Under the pieces are notes generated by a model. The model saw only the letters and a list, made by a program, of their open reading frames with translations. It ran no database searches and was not told the origin of the DNA. Positions 38,811 through 46,107 of a stretch of DNA of 46,107 nucleotides are shown here, piece after piece. Every line of letters starts with the position of its first letter. The stretch's first letter is position 1. Both the position numbers and the translations under genes were made by a program. The stretch lies in NCBI GenBank assembly GCA_003480165.1, contig QUIQ01000013.1, forward strand, positions 1 through 46,107, given 5' to 3'. The DNA is from Firmicutes bacterium AM41-11 (lineage in GTDB: Bacteria; Bacillota_I; Bacilli_A; Erysipelotrichales; Erysipelotrichaceae).

Positions 38811-40091
38811 ATGTCAAGCCAAGTTGTAGTAGGAACCCAATGGGGTGATGAAGGTAAGGGGAAAATTGTTGATGTCCTTGCTGAAAAAGCAGATTTAATT
38901 GTGCGTTTCCAAGGTGGAGATAACGCAGGACATACAGTTGTCGTAAATGGAAAGAAACATGTTTTACACTTATTGCCAAGTGGTGTTTTACATGAAGATG
39001 CGACTTGTATCATTGGTCCAGGGGTTGTTTGTAATCCTTTTGTATTGTTGGAAGAAATGGATACATTGAAAAAAGGTGGATTGAGTACAGATCATATCGT
39101 AATTAGTGACCGTGCCCAAATGTTGATGCCTTATCATAAAGTACAAGATGCGCTAGAAGAGAGTGCAAACGGAAATAGAATTGGAACGACAAAACGCGGA
39201 ATTGGTCCTTGTTATGCAGATAAATATGCGCGTACTGGCATTCGCTTCCATGAATTTGTTAATTTTGAAACATTTAAAGAACGTTTAAAAGAATGTGTAA
39301 CGTTTAAAAATAAATTGTTTACGGCTGTTTATGGAGCAGAACCAATGGATTATGACAAAATGGTAGCGGATTTTGCTGCAATTCATGATCGTATTGTTCC
39401 GATGATCAAAGAAACAACGCATTTAGTCAATGATGCTTTAGATCAAGATAAACGTGTTTTATTTGAAGGGGCTCAAGCAGCTATGTTAGATATCAACTAT
39501 GGAACGTATCCATATGTTACTTCTTCGAGTCCAACAAGTGCAGGTGTTACAGTTGGTGCAGGTGTAGCTCCAAGTCGTATTAAAACGGTATGTGGTGTAG
39601 TTAAAGCCTATTCAACACGTGTTGGAGAAGGTCCTTTTGTTACGGAATTATTGGATGAACAAGGGGAATGGATCCGTACGCATGGTGGTGAATATGGAGC
39701 CACTACAGGACGTCCTCGTCGTTGTGGATGGTTAGATTTATTGGTTGTGAAACATGCCAATATGATGAATGGTTTGACAGATATAGTAATCACTAAGATC
39801 GATGTGTTAACTGGCTTAGAAAAAATCAAAGCTTGTGTTGGCTATGAAATCGATGGAAAAGTATATGACTATATTCCAAGTGATCAAGAAGACGTAGCTC
39901 GTGCAAAACCAGTTTATAAAGAGTTTGATGGATGGACAGAAGATATTTCCCAAATGTCTGAATATGATCAACTTCCAGAAAACGCTAAAGCGTACTTGCG
40001 CTTTATCGAGGAATTTACAGGCGTACGTATCTCGATGGTTTCAGTTGGTCCAGATCGTGTAAATAATATTTATATTCACGATATTGACTAA
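38811..40091 (+). CDS. purA: Adenylosuccinate synthetase
   Basis: First committed step from IMP to AMP: IMP + Asp + GTP to adenylosuccinate. The ATG at 38811 is 10 bases after AAAGGAGG; an in-frame start at 38778 would precede that site. The 426-residue protein begins VVVGTQWGDEGKGK (about 5-18, phosphate loop and catalytic Asp), with NAGHTVV, GPCYADK and the TTGRPRRCGWLD segment. Purine repression was not visible in the leader. A small Xre regulator follows after 8 bases and probably shares the transcript. Confidence 0.96.
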   Translation: MSSQVVVGTQWGDEGKGKIVDVLAEKADLIVRFQGGDNAGHTVVVNGKKHVLHLLPSGVLHEDATCIIGPGVVCNPFVLLEEMDTLKKGGLSTDHIVISDRAQMLMPYHKVQDALEESANGNRIGTTKRGIGPCYADKYARTGIRFHEFVNFETFKERLKECVTFKNKLFTAVYGAEPMDYDKMVADFAAIHDRIVPMIKETTHLVNDALDQDKRVLFEGAQAAMLDINYGTYPYVTSSSPTSAGVTVGAGVAPSRIKTVCGVVKAYSTRVGEGPFVTELLDEQGEWIRTHGGEYGATTGRPRRCGWLDLLVVKHANMMNGLTDIVITKIDVLTGLEKIKACVGYEIDGKVYDYIPSDQEDVARAKPVYKEFDGWTEDISQMSEYDQLPENAKAYLRFIEEFTGVRISMVSVGPDRVNNIYIHDID

Positions 40092-40099
40092 GAAATAGA

Positions 40100-40321
40100 A
40101 TGAAATTAGAACGAATGAGAGAATTAAGAGAAGAGAAGGGATTGACCCAGACAGAATTGGCGAATTATCTTGAGGTTACCCAAAAGACTTATTCCCGTTA
40201 TGAGAACGATGAGCGTTCGATTCCTTTAGAAAAATTAATTCTCTTAGCCGATTTTTATCAAACGACTTTAGATTATTTAGTGGGTCGTAGTGATCAAAAT
40301 GATTTTAATGCAAAAGCCTAG
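40100..40321 (+). CDS. Small Xre/Cro-type helix-turn-helix regulator
   Basis: 73 residues, almost entirely one HTH_3 domain: RMRELREEKGLTQTELANYL (about 5-24) with the recognition helix TQKTYSRYENDERSIP (about 28-43) and a LDYLVGRSD end. No dimerisation or sensor domain. It lies 8 bases after purA with a poor Shine-Dalgarno, so it is likely co-transcribed and coupled. Its targets are unknown; linkage to purA alone does not prove purine control. The last codons (Asn-Ala-Lys-Ala-stop) lie inside the terminator stem. Confidence 0.88.
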   Translation: MKLERMRELREEKGLTQTELANYLEVTQKTYSRYENDERSIPLEKLILLADFYQTTLDYLVGRSDQNDFNAKA

Positions 40322-40346
40322 AACTTTATGTTCTAGGCTTTTGCAT
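40308..40346. terminator. Very strong bidirectional terminator built from both coding ends
   Basis: 17-bp perfect stem (ATGCAAAAGCCTAGAAC and its complement), loop TTTAT. The left arm encodes the C-terminus of the Xre gene, the right arm that of the minus-strand methyltransferase. Both read Ala-Lys-Ala-stop. Confidence 0.85.
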
Positions 40347-41073
40347 GTTGGCAAGTATAAAGTGCAATAGCGGTGGCAATCGCAACATTTAAACTTTCAA
40401 ATTGCTCCATTTCAATAAAGACAGTTTGATTTGCACATTGAATCAATTCTTCTTTAATTCCTTGTCCTTCATTTCCTACAATTAAGCCGTACTGCTTTTT
40501 GGGATGACAGTCTTGCAGACCAATGGATTCATGGTGTAAAGCTGTGGCATAGACTTCCATACCTTCTTTTTGAAAGGCTTGGATGGTTGTCTTTAAATCG
40601 GTATAGACAAAAGGTATGTGAAATAAAGCACCTTTGGTAGACTGAATGGTCTTGGGATTATAGACATCGGCACAATCTTTGGAAAGATAGACGCAATCTA
40701 CACCAAAACTATAAGCTGTTCGCAATATGGTACCTACATTTCCTGGATCTTGTACGCAATCTAGAAAAAGAGCTACTTCACAATCTTGAATGGGTTCATT
40801 TTGTTTCTGACAGACTCCAATAATCTGGGCATCGCACTTTTGATGCGATAGTTTATTCAGTACGTTTTGTGAACAATATATGGGCTCTAAGTGAGTTGGA
40901 TTTTCCAGACCATCTAAGAGATAAACTTCTTTTAAGGCATGGGCTTTTTCTGCTTCTTGAATCAAGTGAAAGCCTTCGATAAGAAAGAGATGGGTATTAT
41001 CCCGGCTTTTTTTCTTCAAGAGTTTTGCTCGTTCTTTAATGCGTTTATTTTGTGTTGAATTGATAATTTCCAT
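40333..41073 (-). CDS. TrmH/SpoU-family RNA 2'-O-methyltransferase
   Basis: 246 residues: an N-terminal substrate-binding domain (NKRIKERAKLLKKKSRD; FLIEGFHLIQEA) and a SPOUT domain with its three motifs, DPGNVGTILRTAYSFG (about 111-126), GLIVGNEGQGI (about 191-201) and ESLNVAIATAIALY near the C-terminus. Such genes commonly lie divergent or next to pheST in Firmicutes (ysgA in Bacillus). The target, 23S rRNA or tRNA, cannot be told. There is no Shine-Dalgarno; an extended -10 (TGC-TAGAAT) ends 6 bases before the ATG. Confidence 0.9.
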   Translation of the reverse strand: MEIINSTQNKRIKERAKLLKKKSRDNTHLFLIEGFHLIQEAEKAHALKEVYLLDGLENPTHLEPIYCSQNVLNKLSHQKCDAQIIGVCQKQNEPIQDCEVALFLDCVQDPGNVGTILRTAYSFGVDCVYLSKDCADVYNPKTIQSTKGALFHIPFVYTDLKTTIQAFQKEGMEVYATALHHESIGLQDCHPKKQYGLIVGNEGQGIKEELIQCANQTVFIEMEQFESLNVAIATAIALYTCQHAKA

Positions 41074-41079
41074 AAAATT

Positions 41080-41088
41080 ATTCTAGCA
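41080..41088 (-). promoter_or_regulatory. Extended -10 of a predicted leaderless promoter (SpoU methyltransferase)
   Basis: Minus strand: TGC-TAGAAT, then AATTTT, then ATG; no Shine-Dalgarno. Confidence 0.6.
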
Positions 41089-41092
41089 CGTA

Positions 41093-41121
41093 TTGAATCA
41101 TTTTTTTAAATTTTGTATAAT
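41093..41121 (+). promoter_or_regulatory. Promoter of the pheST T-box transcript
   Basis: TTGAAT (41093-41098), 17-base spacer, TATAAT (41116-41121); start near 41128. Confidence 0.75.
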
Positions 41122-41127
41122 TCTAAA

Positions 41128-41345
41128 TGTTAAAGCGTTGACAAGACATAGTAATTGTTTCAACCTTGGTTAGAGAATTTGATTCACCGGCTGAGAGATC
41201 AAAACAAGAGTAAACAATGAATTCACCTTGGAGCAAGAGTTTAAACCTCTTCCGTATCATACGGTTATCATGAGAATTAAGTGCGTTAAGACGAAATAGG
41301 ATGGTACCGCGAAGTGATTCGTTCCTATGACGTCTTTTTTTATTT
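41128..41345 (+). promoter_or_regulatory. T-box riboswitch, Phe (UUC specifier)
   Basis: Senses uncharged tRNA-Phe and controls pheST by antitermination. Stem I: AGTA (from about 41149) and ATTGTTT pair region with AAACAAT, leaving GAATTCA on the 3' side; the specifier triplet TTC is at 41222-41224. CGGCTGAGAG lies in the distal stem. The conserved T-box core AGGATGGTACCGCG is at about 41299-41312. The terminator arms are AGACG..ATAGGA and TCCTAT..CGTCT, followed by TTTTTTT near 41334-41341. Confidence 0.92.
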
Positions 41346-41363
41346 TTAGAAGGGAAGATCGTT

Positions 41364-42398
41364 ATGTCTAAATTTGAAGAATTACATCAAGAAGCCTTGG
41401 CTAAGATTCATGAAGCACAGAATTCAAAAGACTTGAATGATTTGCGTGTTTACTATTTAGGTAAAAAAGGTCCAGTTCAATCGTTAATGAAGAATATGAA
41501 GGATTTACCTAAAGAAGAAAAGCCGCTTTTTGGAAAAAAAGTCAATGAATTGAAACAAAAATTATCTGTTTTAATTGACGAAAAAAGAGAAGAATTAGCT
41601 GAGCAGGAAATGCAAGCAAAAATCGAAAGTGAAAAAATTGATATCACTTTACCAGGTCGCTCTTGTAAGACAGGAAACTTGCATCCTCTAACTTTAGTTA
41701 ACCAGGAATTAGAAGATTTGTTTATTGGTTTAGGTTATCAAGTCATTGAAGGACCAGATATTACCGATGATGAATATTGTTTTGAAAGAGCCAATATTCC
41801 CAAGGATCATCCGGCTCGTGCGATGCAGGATTCCTTGTATATTGATGAAAACCGCTTATTGCGTACGCATACGACGGCTATTCAAATGGATGTTTTGGAA
41901 AAGAGTGCACCAAACTTACCAATTAAAGTAGTTTGCCCTGGAAAGGTATATCGTCGTGATGATGATGATGCAACGCATTCTCATCAATTTATGCAGATGG
42001 AAGGTTTAGTCGTTGGTCAGAATGTTACTTTGTCGGATTTAAAAGGAACGCTAGAATTCTTAGCTAAGAAAATGTTTGGTCAATCTCGTCAAATTCGTTT
42101 CCGTCCAAGTTATTTCCCATTTACGGAACCTAGTGTTGAAGTTGATGTAAGTTGTCATATCTGTGATGGAAAAGGTTGCCCAACATGTAAGGGAACAGGC
42201 TGGATTGAAATTCTTGGAGCTGGAGAAGTGCATCCAAATGTTTTGAAGATGGCTGGATATGATCCCGACACTTGTTCAGGATTTGCCTTTGGTGTAGGAA
42301 TTGAACGTATTGCGATGTTGAAATATGGAATTGATGATATTCGTCACTTCTATACCAATGATCAACGTTTCTCTTGGACGTTCAAGCGATTTGAGTAA
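41364..42398 (+). CDS. pheS: Phenylalanyl-tRNA synthetase alpha subunit
   Basis: Catalytic subunit of the alpha2-beta2 enzyme that charges tRNA-Phe. The 344-residue length is standard. N-terminal coiled coil (about 1-85), then the class II core: motif 1 around [13 protein letters not shown], motif 2 with [22 protein letters not shown] (key part [18 protein letters not shown]), and motif 3 [14 protein letters not shown] near the C-terminus. A zinc-like C-xx-C-x4-C-xx-C segment ([12 protein letters not shown]) lies about 261-272. AAGGGA precedes the ATG. It is the first gene under the Phe T-box; pheT follows after 16 bases. Confidence 0.97.
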   Translation: MSKFEELHQEALAKIHEAQNSKDLNDLRVYYLGKKGPVQSLMKNMKDLPKEEKPLFGKKVNELKQKLSVLIDEKREELAEQEMQAKIESEKIDITLPGRSCKTGNLHPLTLVNQELEDLFIGLGYQVIEGPDITDDEYCFERANIPKDHPARAMQDSLYIDENRLLRTHTTAIQMDVLEKSAPNLPIKVVCPGKVYRRDDDDATHSHQFMQMEGLVVGQNVTLSDLKGTLEFLAKKMFGQSRQIRFRPSYFPFTEPSVEVDVSCHICDGKGCPTCKGTGWIEILGAGEVHPNVLKMAGYDPDTCSGFAFGVGIERIAMLKYGIDDIRHFYTNDQRFSWTFKRFE

Positions 42399-42414
42399 GG
42401 GAGGATGTAGTCGA

Positions 42415-44817
42415 ATGTTGTTATCAAGAAAATGGTTATCGCAATATATGGATGTATCGGATCTTACGATTGAAGAAATCGCTAATAAGATTACGAGTGC
42501 AGGTTTTGAAGTAGAAGCAATTGAAAAGATGTCTCAAGGTACAAATTTGGTTATTGGAAAAGTTTTGACATGCCAAGATCACCCAGATAGCGATCACTTA
42601 CATTGCACAACTGTAGATGTAGGCGATAAAGTATTAAAGATTGTTTGTGGTGCACCCAATGTAGCTGCTGGACAAAAAGTTATTGTTGCTAAAGTAGGAG
42701 CGGTTTTACCGGATGGTGAAATTAAAGCCGGGGTTATTCGTGGACAAGAAAGTAACGGAATGATCTGTGCTTTATTTGAGCTAGGTGTCGATAAACACTT
42801 ATTGACCGAAGAACAATTAAGCGGTATTGAAGTATTGCCAGAGGATGCGCCAGTAGGAAATACCGATCCACTAGCTTATCTTGGTTTAGATGATGAAATT
42901 ATGGATATTGGCTTAACACCAAATCGAAACGATTGCCAAGCTATTTTTAATATGTCTTTGGAAACTGGTGCGATTCTAAATCGTCCGGTGCAAATCCCTA
43001 ATTATGCTCATGCTGCAGATGTAGGTAGTCCATCGCAGTTGAAGATTCATAGTTCAACCAAGAAATGCCCTTCTTTTTTAGGTAAGGTCATTGGAAATAT
43101 TACGATTAAAGAATCTCCAAAATGGATGCAGGAATTATTGGCAAGTGCTGGTGTTCACAGCATTAATAATGTGGTAGATATTTCAAATATTGTCATGTTG
43201 GAAACGGGTCAACCAATGCATTTTTATAATGCGGCAGCTATTCCTAACCAGGAGATTACCGTAGCTGATGGATTTGATGAAGATTATACAGCTTTAGATG
43301 GAGTTACTTATCATTTACTTCCAGAAGATATCGTTATTACCAATCAAGGAAAACCAATTGGTATTGCTGGTATCATGGGTGGGGATGATTCAAAAATCAC
43401 CGATGATACGACTTCATTGATTATTGAATGTGCGCAATTTGACCATGTATCGATTCGTAATACGGCTCGTCGTTTGAATTTGAACACGGATGCTTCTGTA
43501 CGTTATCAAAAGGGAATCGAACCACTAGCTGCGCAAAAAGCTTTGGACCGCGCTGTTCAATTGTTGATTGAATATGCTGATGCCAAAGAAATTGAAGCGA
43601 CTGTTGAATATGGAGTAAATCCTTATCAACCAAAAGTATTAACGTGTACTTTGGAACAAATCAATGGTCGTTTAGGTACGGATTTTACTGCCGAAGAAGT
43701 GAATGATGTCTTTAAACGTTTGTATTTTGAACCACATTATGAAAATGGGGTTTATACTTGTACAATGCCTAGCAATCGTACAGATATGGAAGGAATGGCA
43801 GATCTAAGTGAAGAAGTCATTCGTTTACTAGGATATGATCGCCTGCCTTCTACTTTGCCATTTATGGAAATGACAGAAGGTAAGTTAAATCCAAAACAAC
43901 AAACTACGCGTTATGTGAGAAATTACTTATGTGCGCAAGGTTTACAAGATTGTGTGACTTATACTTTAGTTTCTACAGAAAAGAAAGATAATGCGATTTT
44001 ACCAATGGGAAAAGCTACCGAACTAGCTATTCCAATCAGTGAAGAACGTCGCTGGATTCGTACGAGCATTCTTCCTAGCTTGTTGGATGTAGTTGCATAC
44101 AATCGTTCTCATTCATTGAATAACATCAATGTCTTTGAAATTAGTGATGTTTCCAATATTGAAAAAAGTACAACGCATGTAGCTTTTGTTCTTACTGATG
44201 ATCTACAAGATACGCGATGGGCTAAATATACTTTGCCTGCGGATTTCTATACGGCAAAGGGATTAATGGAAGAATTATTTGATCATATGGGCATTGCCAG
44301 TCAACGTGTTCAATTTAAAGTGAATACTAAGGATACGACACATTTCCATCCATACCGTAGTGCGGAAGTCTATGTTGGAAAAGATTTGGTTGGTTTATTG
44401 GGCGAAATTCATCCGAAGTATGCCAAAGCAACAAATGCGAAAAAGGCGATTATGGCTGAATTTGATTTGGATGCTTTGATTGCTGTTAAAAAAGCTAAGA
44501 TCAAGTTTGTTCCAGTTTCTAAATATCAGAGTGTAACGCGTGATATTGCTTGTGTAGTAAACCGTTCTGTACAAGTGGGTGACATGATTCAAGCCATCAA
44601 GAAACATGGTAAATTAGAGAAAGAAAACATTATTCGTGATGTGCAAGTCTTTGATGTGTACGAAGGTTTACCAATGCCTCCAACGGAAAAATCGGTTGCT
44701 TTATCGATCCTATTCCAATCAGATAAACAAACATTGAATGATGAACAAATTACTTCTGTTTTTAAAGAAATCATTGTAGCATTAGAAAAAGAATTTGATG
44801 CAGTGTTACGTAACTAA
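42415..44817 (+). CDS. pheT: Phenylalanyl-tRNA synthetase beta subunit
   Basis: 800 residues. The ATG at 42415 follows GGGAGG; the longer frame starting at 42325 overlaps pheS and is rejected. Domain order: N-terminal lid, tRNA-binding (EMAP/OB) domain about 40-150 (IGKVLTCQDHPDSDHLHCTT), B3/B4 editing domain (NNVVDISNIVMLETGQPMH), B5 domain, catalytic-like core and the C-terminal ferredoxin-like anticodon-binding domain (about 705-800, YQSVTRDIACVV). Post-transfer editing of Tyr-tRNA-Phe is expected. It is the last gene of the T-box operon. Confidence 0.97.
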   Translation: MLLSRKWLSQYMDVSDLTIEEIANKITSAGFEVEAIEKMSQGTNLVIGKVLTCQDHPDSDHLHCTTVDVGDKVLKIVCGAPNVAAGQKVIVAKVGAVLPDGEIKAGVIRGQESNGMICALFELGVDKHLLTEEQLSGIEVLPEDAPVGNTDPLAYLGLDDEIMDIGLTPNRNDCQAIFNMSLETGAILNRPVQIPNYAHAADVGSPSQLKIHSSTKKCPSFLGKVIGNITIKESPKWMQELLASAGVHSINNVVDISNIVMLETGQPMHFYNAAAIPNQEITVADGFDEDYTALDGVTYHLLPEDIVITNQGKPIGIAGIMGGDDSKITDDTTSLIIECAQFDHVSIRNTARRLNLNTDASVRYQKGIEPLAAQKALDRAVQLLIEYADAKEIEATVEYGVNPYQPKVLTCTLEQINGRLGTDFTAEEVNDVFKRLYFEPHYENGVYTCTMPSNRTDMEGMADLSEEVIRLLGYDRLPSTLPFMEMTEGKLNPKQQTTRYVRNYLCAQGLQDCVTYTLVSTEKKDNAILPMGKATELAIPISEERRWIRTSILPSLLDVVAYNRSHSLNNINVFEISDVSNIEKSTTHVAFVLTDDLQDTRWAKYTLPADFYTAKGLMEELFDHMGIASQRVQFKVNTKDTTHFHPYRSAEVYVGKDLVGLLGEIHPKYAKATNAKKAIMAEFDLDALIAVKKAKIKFVPVSKYQSVTRDIACVVNRSVQVGDMIQAIKKHGKLEKENIIRDVQVFDVYEGLPMPPTEKSVALSILFQSDKQTLNDEQITSVFKEIIVALEKEFDAVLRN

Positions 44818-44821
44818 GACG

Positions 44822-44851
44822 AAAAGGGTGCATAGTCTGCATCCTTTTTTT
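44822..44851 (+). terminator. Terminator after pheT
   Basis: Stem AAGGGTGCA / TGCATCCTT (one G-U pair), loop TAGTC, then TTTTT. Confidence 0.85.
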
Positions 44852-44852
44852 G

Positions 44853-44861
44853 TGATAGAAT
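44853..44861 (+). promoter_or_regulatory. Extended -10 of a predicted leaderless promoter (AAC(3)-like gene)
   Basis: TGA-TAGAAT, then TGCTTT, then ATG; no Shine-Dalgarno. Confidence 0.6.
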
Positions 44862-44867
44862 GCTTTT

Positions 44868-45572
44868 ATGACAGATTATATGACCAAAGAAGAAGTGTTG
44901 CGGATGTTAAAAGCTGTAGACATTGTGACAAACGATACAATATGCCTACAAGTACAAGCTTCTTTTGTTTCTAAAGTGCTTGGTGGCATGCAAACAATTA
45001 TTGAATCTTGTATGGAGTTATTAAGTCAAAATGGATGTATGATTGTTCCGACTTTTACGCTGAATTGTTTAGATCCTGTAATAACTAAACAATATCCATG
45101 GGAAGATTGGAAATTAATTCGAAAAGAAATGCATGGATATAAGCCTTCTTTATCTTTATCGTCGCCTTTTGCCAATCAATTTTTAAAATATGAAGAAGTA
45201 CAGAGAAGCAAACATCCTGTATATAGTTTCGCGTATTGGGGAGGGTATCGAAAAACTTGTCTAGATTGGATGGGAGATTATCCGATTTCTTTTGAAGAAG
45301 GACTTATGGATAAGGATGTTAAAAGCGTATTATTAGGCGAAACATGTGAGAATAGCTATCTTTTATATGCGGTAGCTAAACAAGCTGGATTAGGAACGAC
45401 ATTCCTGCAACGTGCCAAGGTTCAAAGGGTAAAGACATCTGTGTTTAAAACGTTTTTTCAGCTTTCTTTGAATGCGGAAGAAAAACAGAAATGTCTTTCT
45501 TTGTGTCAGAAAAAAAGCTATATATGGAAGGATTGTACCATTTATAGCTTGTCGTTAAATAAGATGGATTGA
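44868..45572 (+). CDS. AAC(3)-fold N-acetyltransferase-like protein, short
   Basis: 234 residues, about 30-40 shorter than typical aminoglycoside 3-N-acetyltransferases. Recognisable parts are the N-terminal T-K-E-E-V-L..L region, the GCMIVPTFT strand (about 56-64), and the family hallmark QRSKHPVYSFAYWG (about 109-122), in which S-x-H-P is conserved. The N-T-S-x-H-L-A-E type segment expected after it is only loosely matched (ENSYLLYAVAKQAG), so the catalytic centre may differ. Many genomic AAC(3)-like proteins act on unknown amines, so a resistance role should not be assumed. No Shine-Dalgarno; predicted leaderless. It overlaps the next, convergent gene by 31 bases. Confidence 0.7.
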   Translation: MTDYMTKEEVLRMLKAVDIVTNDTICLQVQASFVSKVLGGMQTIIESCMELLSQNGCMIVPTFTLNCLDPVITKQYPWEDWKLIRKEMHGYKPSLSLSSPFANQFLKYEEVQRSKHPVYSFAYWGGYRKTCLDWMGDYPISFEEGLMDKDVKSVLLGETCENSYLLYAVAKQAGLGTTFLQRAKVQRVKTSVFKTFFQLSLNAEEKQKCLSLCQKKSYIWKDCTIYSLSLNKMD

Positions 45573-46003
45573 ATTAATCTTGTGTAAGCTTGGAAGGTTT
45601 CTATTTTATCTTCATCAAAATAATTTAAAACCAAGGAATCTATGTCTAAAATCGCATAGGTTTCTTTTTCTTTAATGAGGGGAAACACAAGTTCAGCATT
45701 GGTTTGGCTATCACAAGCAATGTGACCGGGAAAACAATGCACATCATTGACAGTCAAGGCTTTTTGTTGGACAGCTGCGGTACCAACAACTCCTTTATGA
45801 AAAGGAATTCTTGTACAAGCTACTTTGCCTTGAAAAGGTCCAAGTGTACATTCTTTTTTGGCATTATCACAATAGTAGAAACCAATCCAGTTGATATCTG
45901 GATATTCATAAAAAGCCAAAGCAAGTAGATTAGATAGATTAGAAATTTTAGGCAGGCTAGGGTCAATTAGACTCTCTGCCTGTTGGATAAATAATTGATT
46001 CAT
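45542..46003 (-). CDS. Free methionine-(R)-sulfoxide reductase (GAF domain)
   Basis: 153 residues forming one GAF domain of the fRMsr/YebR type, which reduces free methionine-R-sulfoxide with thioredoxin. Family marks: NWIGFYY (about 38-44), GPFQGKVACTRIPFHKGVVG (about 55-74) and GHIACDSQTNAELVFP. Of the three cysteines of the E. coli enzyme, those of A-C-x-R-I (Cys63) and I-A-C-D (Cys97) are kept; the middle one is Val here (GVVG), with an extra Cys90 nearby. No Shine-Dalgarno; an extended -10 (TGG-TAAAAT) ends 6 bases before the ATG. Confidence 0.88.
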   Translation of the reverse strand: MNQLFIQQAESLIDPSLPKISNLSNLLALAFYEYPDINWIGFYYCDNAKKECTLGPFQGKVACTRIPFHKGVVGTAAVQQKALTVNDVHCFPGHIACDSQTNAELVFPLIKEKETYAILDIDSLVLNYFDEDKIETFQAYTRLIQSILFNDKL

Positions 46004-46009
46004 AAATGA

Positions 46010-46018
46010 ATTTTACCA
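46010..46018 (-). promoter_or_regulatory. Extended -10 of a predicted leaderless promoter (fRMsr gene)
   Basis: Minus strand: TGG-TAAAAT, then TCATTT, then ATG; no Shine-Dalgarno. Confidence 0.6.
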
Positions 46019-46077
46019 TAGGAAAAAGGCTTTTTAATAAATTGTTTTAAATTTTTACAATTTTTTTAAAAAATCAT

Positions 46078-46106
46078 TTGACAATAGGAGAAATGGTTGG
46101 TATTAT
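46078..46106 (+). promoter_or_regulatory. Promoter at the right edge for a gene outside the window
   Basis: TTGACA (46078-46083), 17-base spacer, TATTAT (46101-46106). Confidence 0.75.
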
Positions 46107-46107
46107 A

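Noticed and set aside
44868..45572. Calling the AAC(3)-like gene an antibiotic-resistance determinant
   Set aside because: Family membership alone does not show aminoglycoside modification; the protein is short, its second motif is weak and no mobile element is near.

Overview
The window is a gene-dense, low-GC stretch of a Bacillota (Firmicutes) chromosome. Several traits point to the Erysipelotrichia: a dcw cell-division cluster stripped of its mur genes, glycolysis using a pyrophosphate-dependent phosphofructokinase, a T-box on pheST, the Prp/L27 pair and many AGGAGG ribosome binding sites. That placement is inference; no 16S rRNA gene is present. I see no insertion sequence, prophage, CRISPR array or integron. 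Apart from the extreme left edge the window looks like core chromosome.

Layout. 1-600: tail of an Rpn-type nuclease gene and a decayed second copy. 0.7-4.2 kb: pgi, luxS and a divergent tgt. 4.2-5.3 kb (minus): membrane-anchored HtrA protease. 5.4-9.6 kb: dxs, a protein with a histone-H1-like Lys/Ala/Pro tail on an unknown domain, a small unknown protein, and a PsiE-like membrane protein (minus). 9.7-11.6 kb: aconitase. 11.8-18.2 kb: mraZ-rsmH-ftsL-pbpB-ftsA-ftsZ. 18.2-22.2 kb: L21 leader, rplU-prp-rpmA, obgE and recJ. 22.3-25.1 kb: apt and the (p)ppGpp enzyme. 25.5-28.7 kb: pyk and pfp. 28.8-33.2 kb: a MarR-controlled heterodimeric ABC exporter. 33.2-34.7 kb (minus): tmcAL and a DUF218 protein. 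34.8-35.7 kb: DUF177-rpmF and tRNA-Trp. 35.8-38.7 kb: Na/Pi cotransporter, a deformylase-like protein and a nitroreductase (minus). 38.8-41.1 kb: purA, a small Xre regulator, and a SpoU methyltransferase (minus). 41.1-44.8 kb: Phe T-box and pheST. 44.9-46.0 kb: an AAC(3)-fold protein and a free-methionine sulfoxide reductase (minus). The right edge holds a strong promoter for a gene outside the window.

Together the genes serve central carbon flow (pgi, pfp, pyk, aconitase, dxs), division and wall synthesis (mraZ to ftsZ), ribosome and tRNA biogenesis (rplU, rpmA, rpmF, obgE, tgt, tmcAL, SpoU, pheST) and purine/stringent control (apt, rel, purA).

The most notable non-gene signal is a recurring promoter design. 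Six genes without a Shine-Dalgarno sequence have a -10 hexamer ending exactly 6 bases before the ATG, and in five of them the hexamer is an extended -10. The transcript would start at the A of the start codon, i.e. leaderless mRNAs. Other points of interest are an FtsA whose nucleotide-binding loops are eroded, a four-unit 10-bp repeat in front of mraZ, terminator hairpins that abut the next gene's Shine-Dalgarno, and a convergent gene pair whose shared terminator encodes the same C-terminus on both strands.
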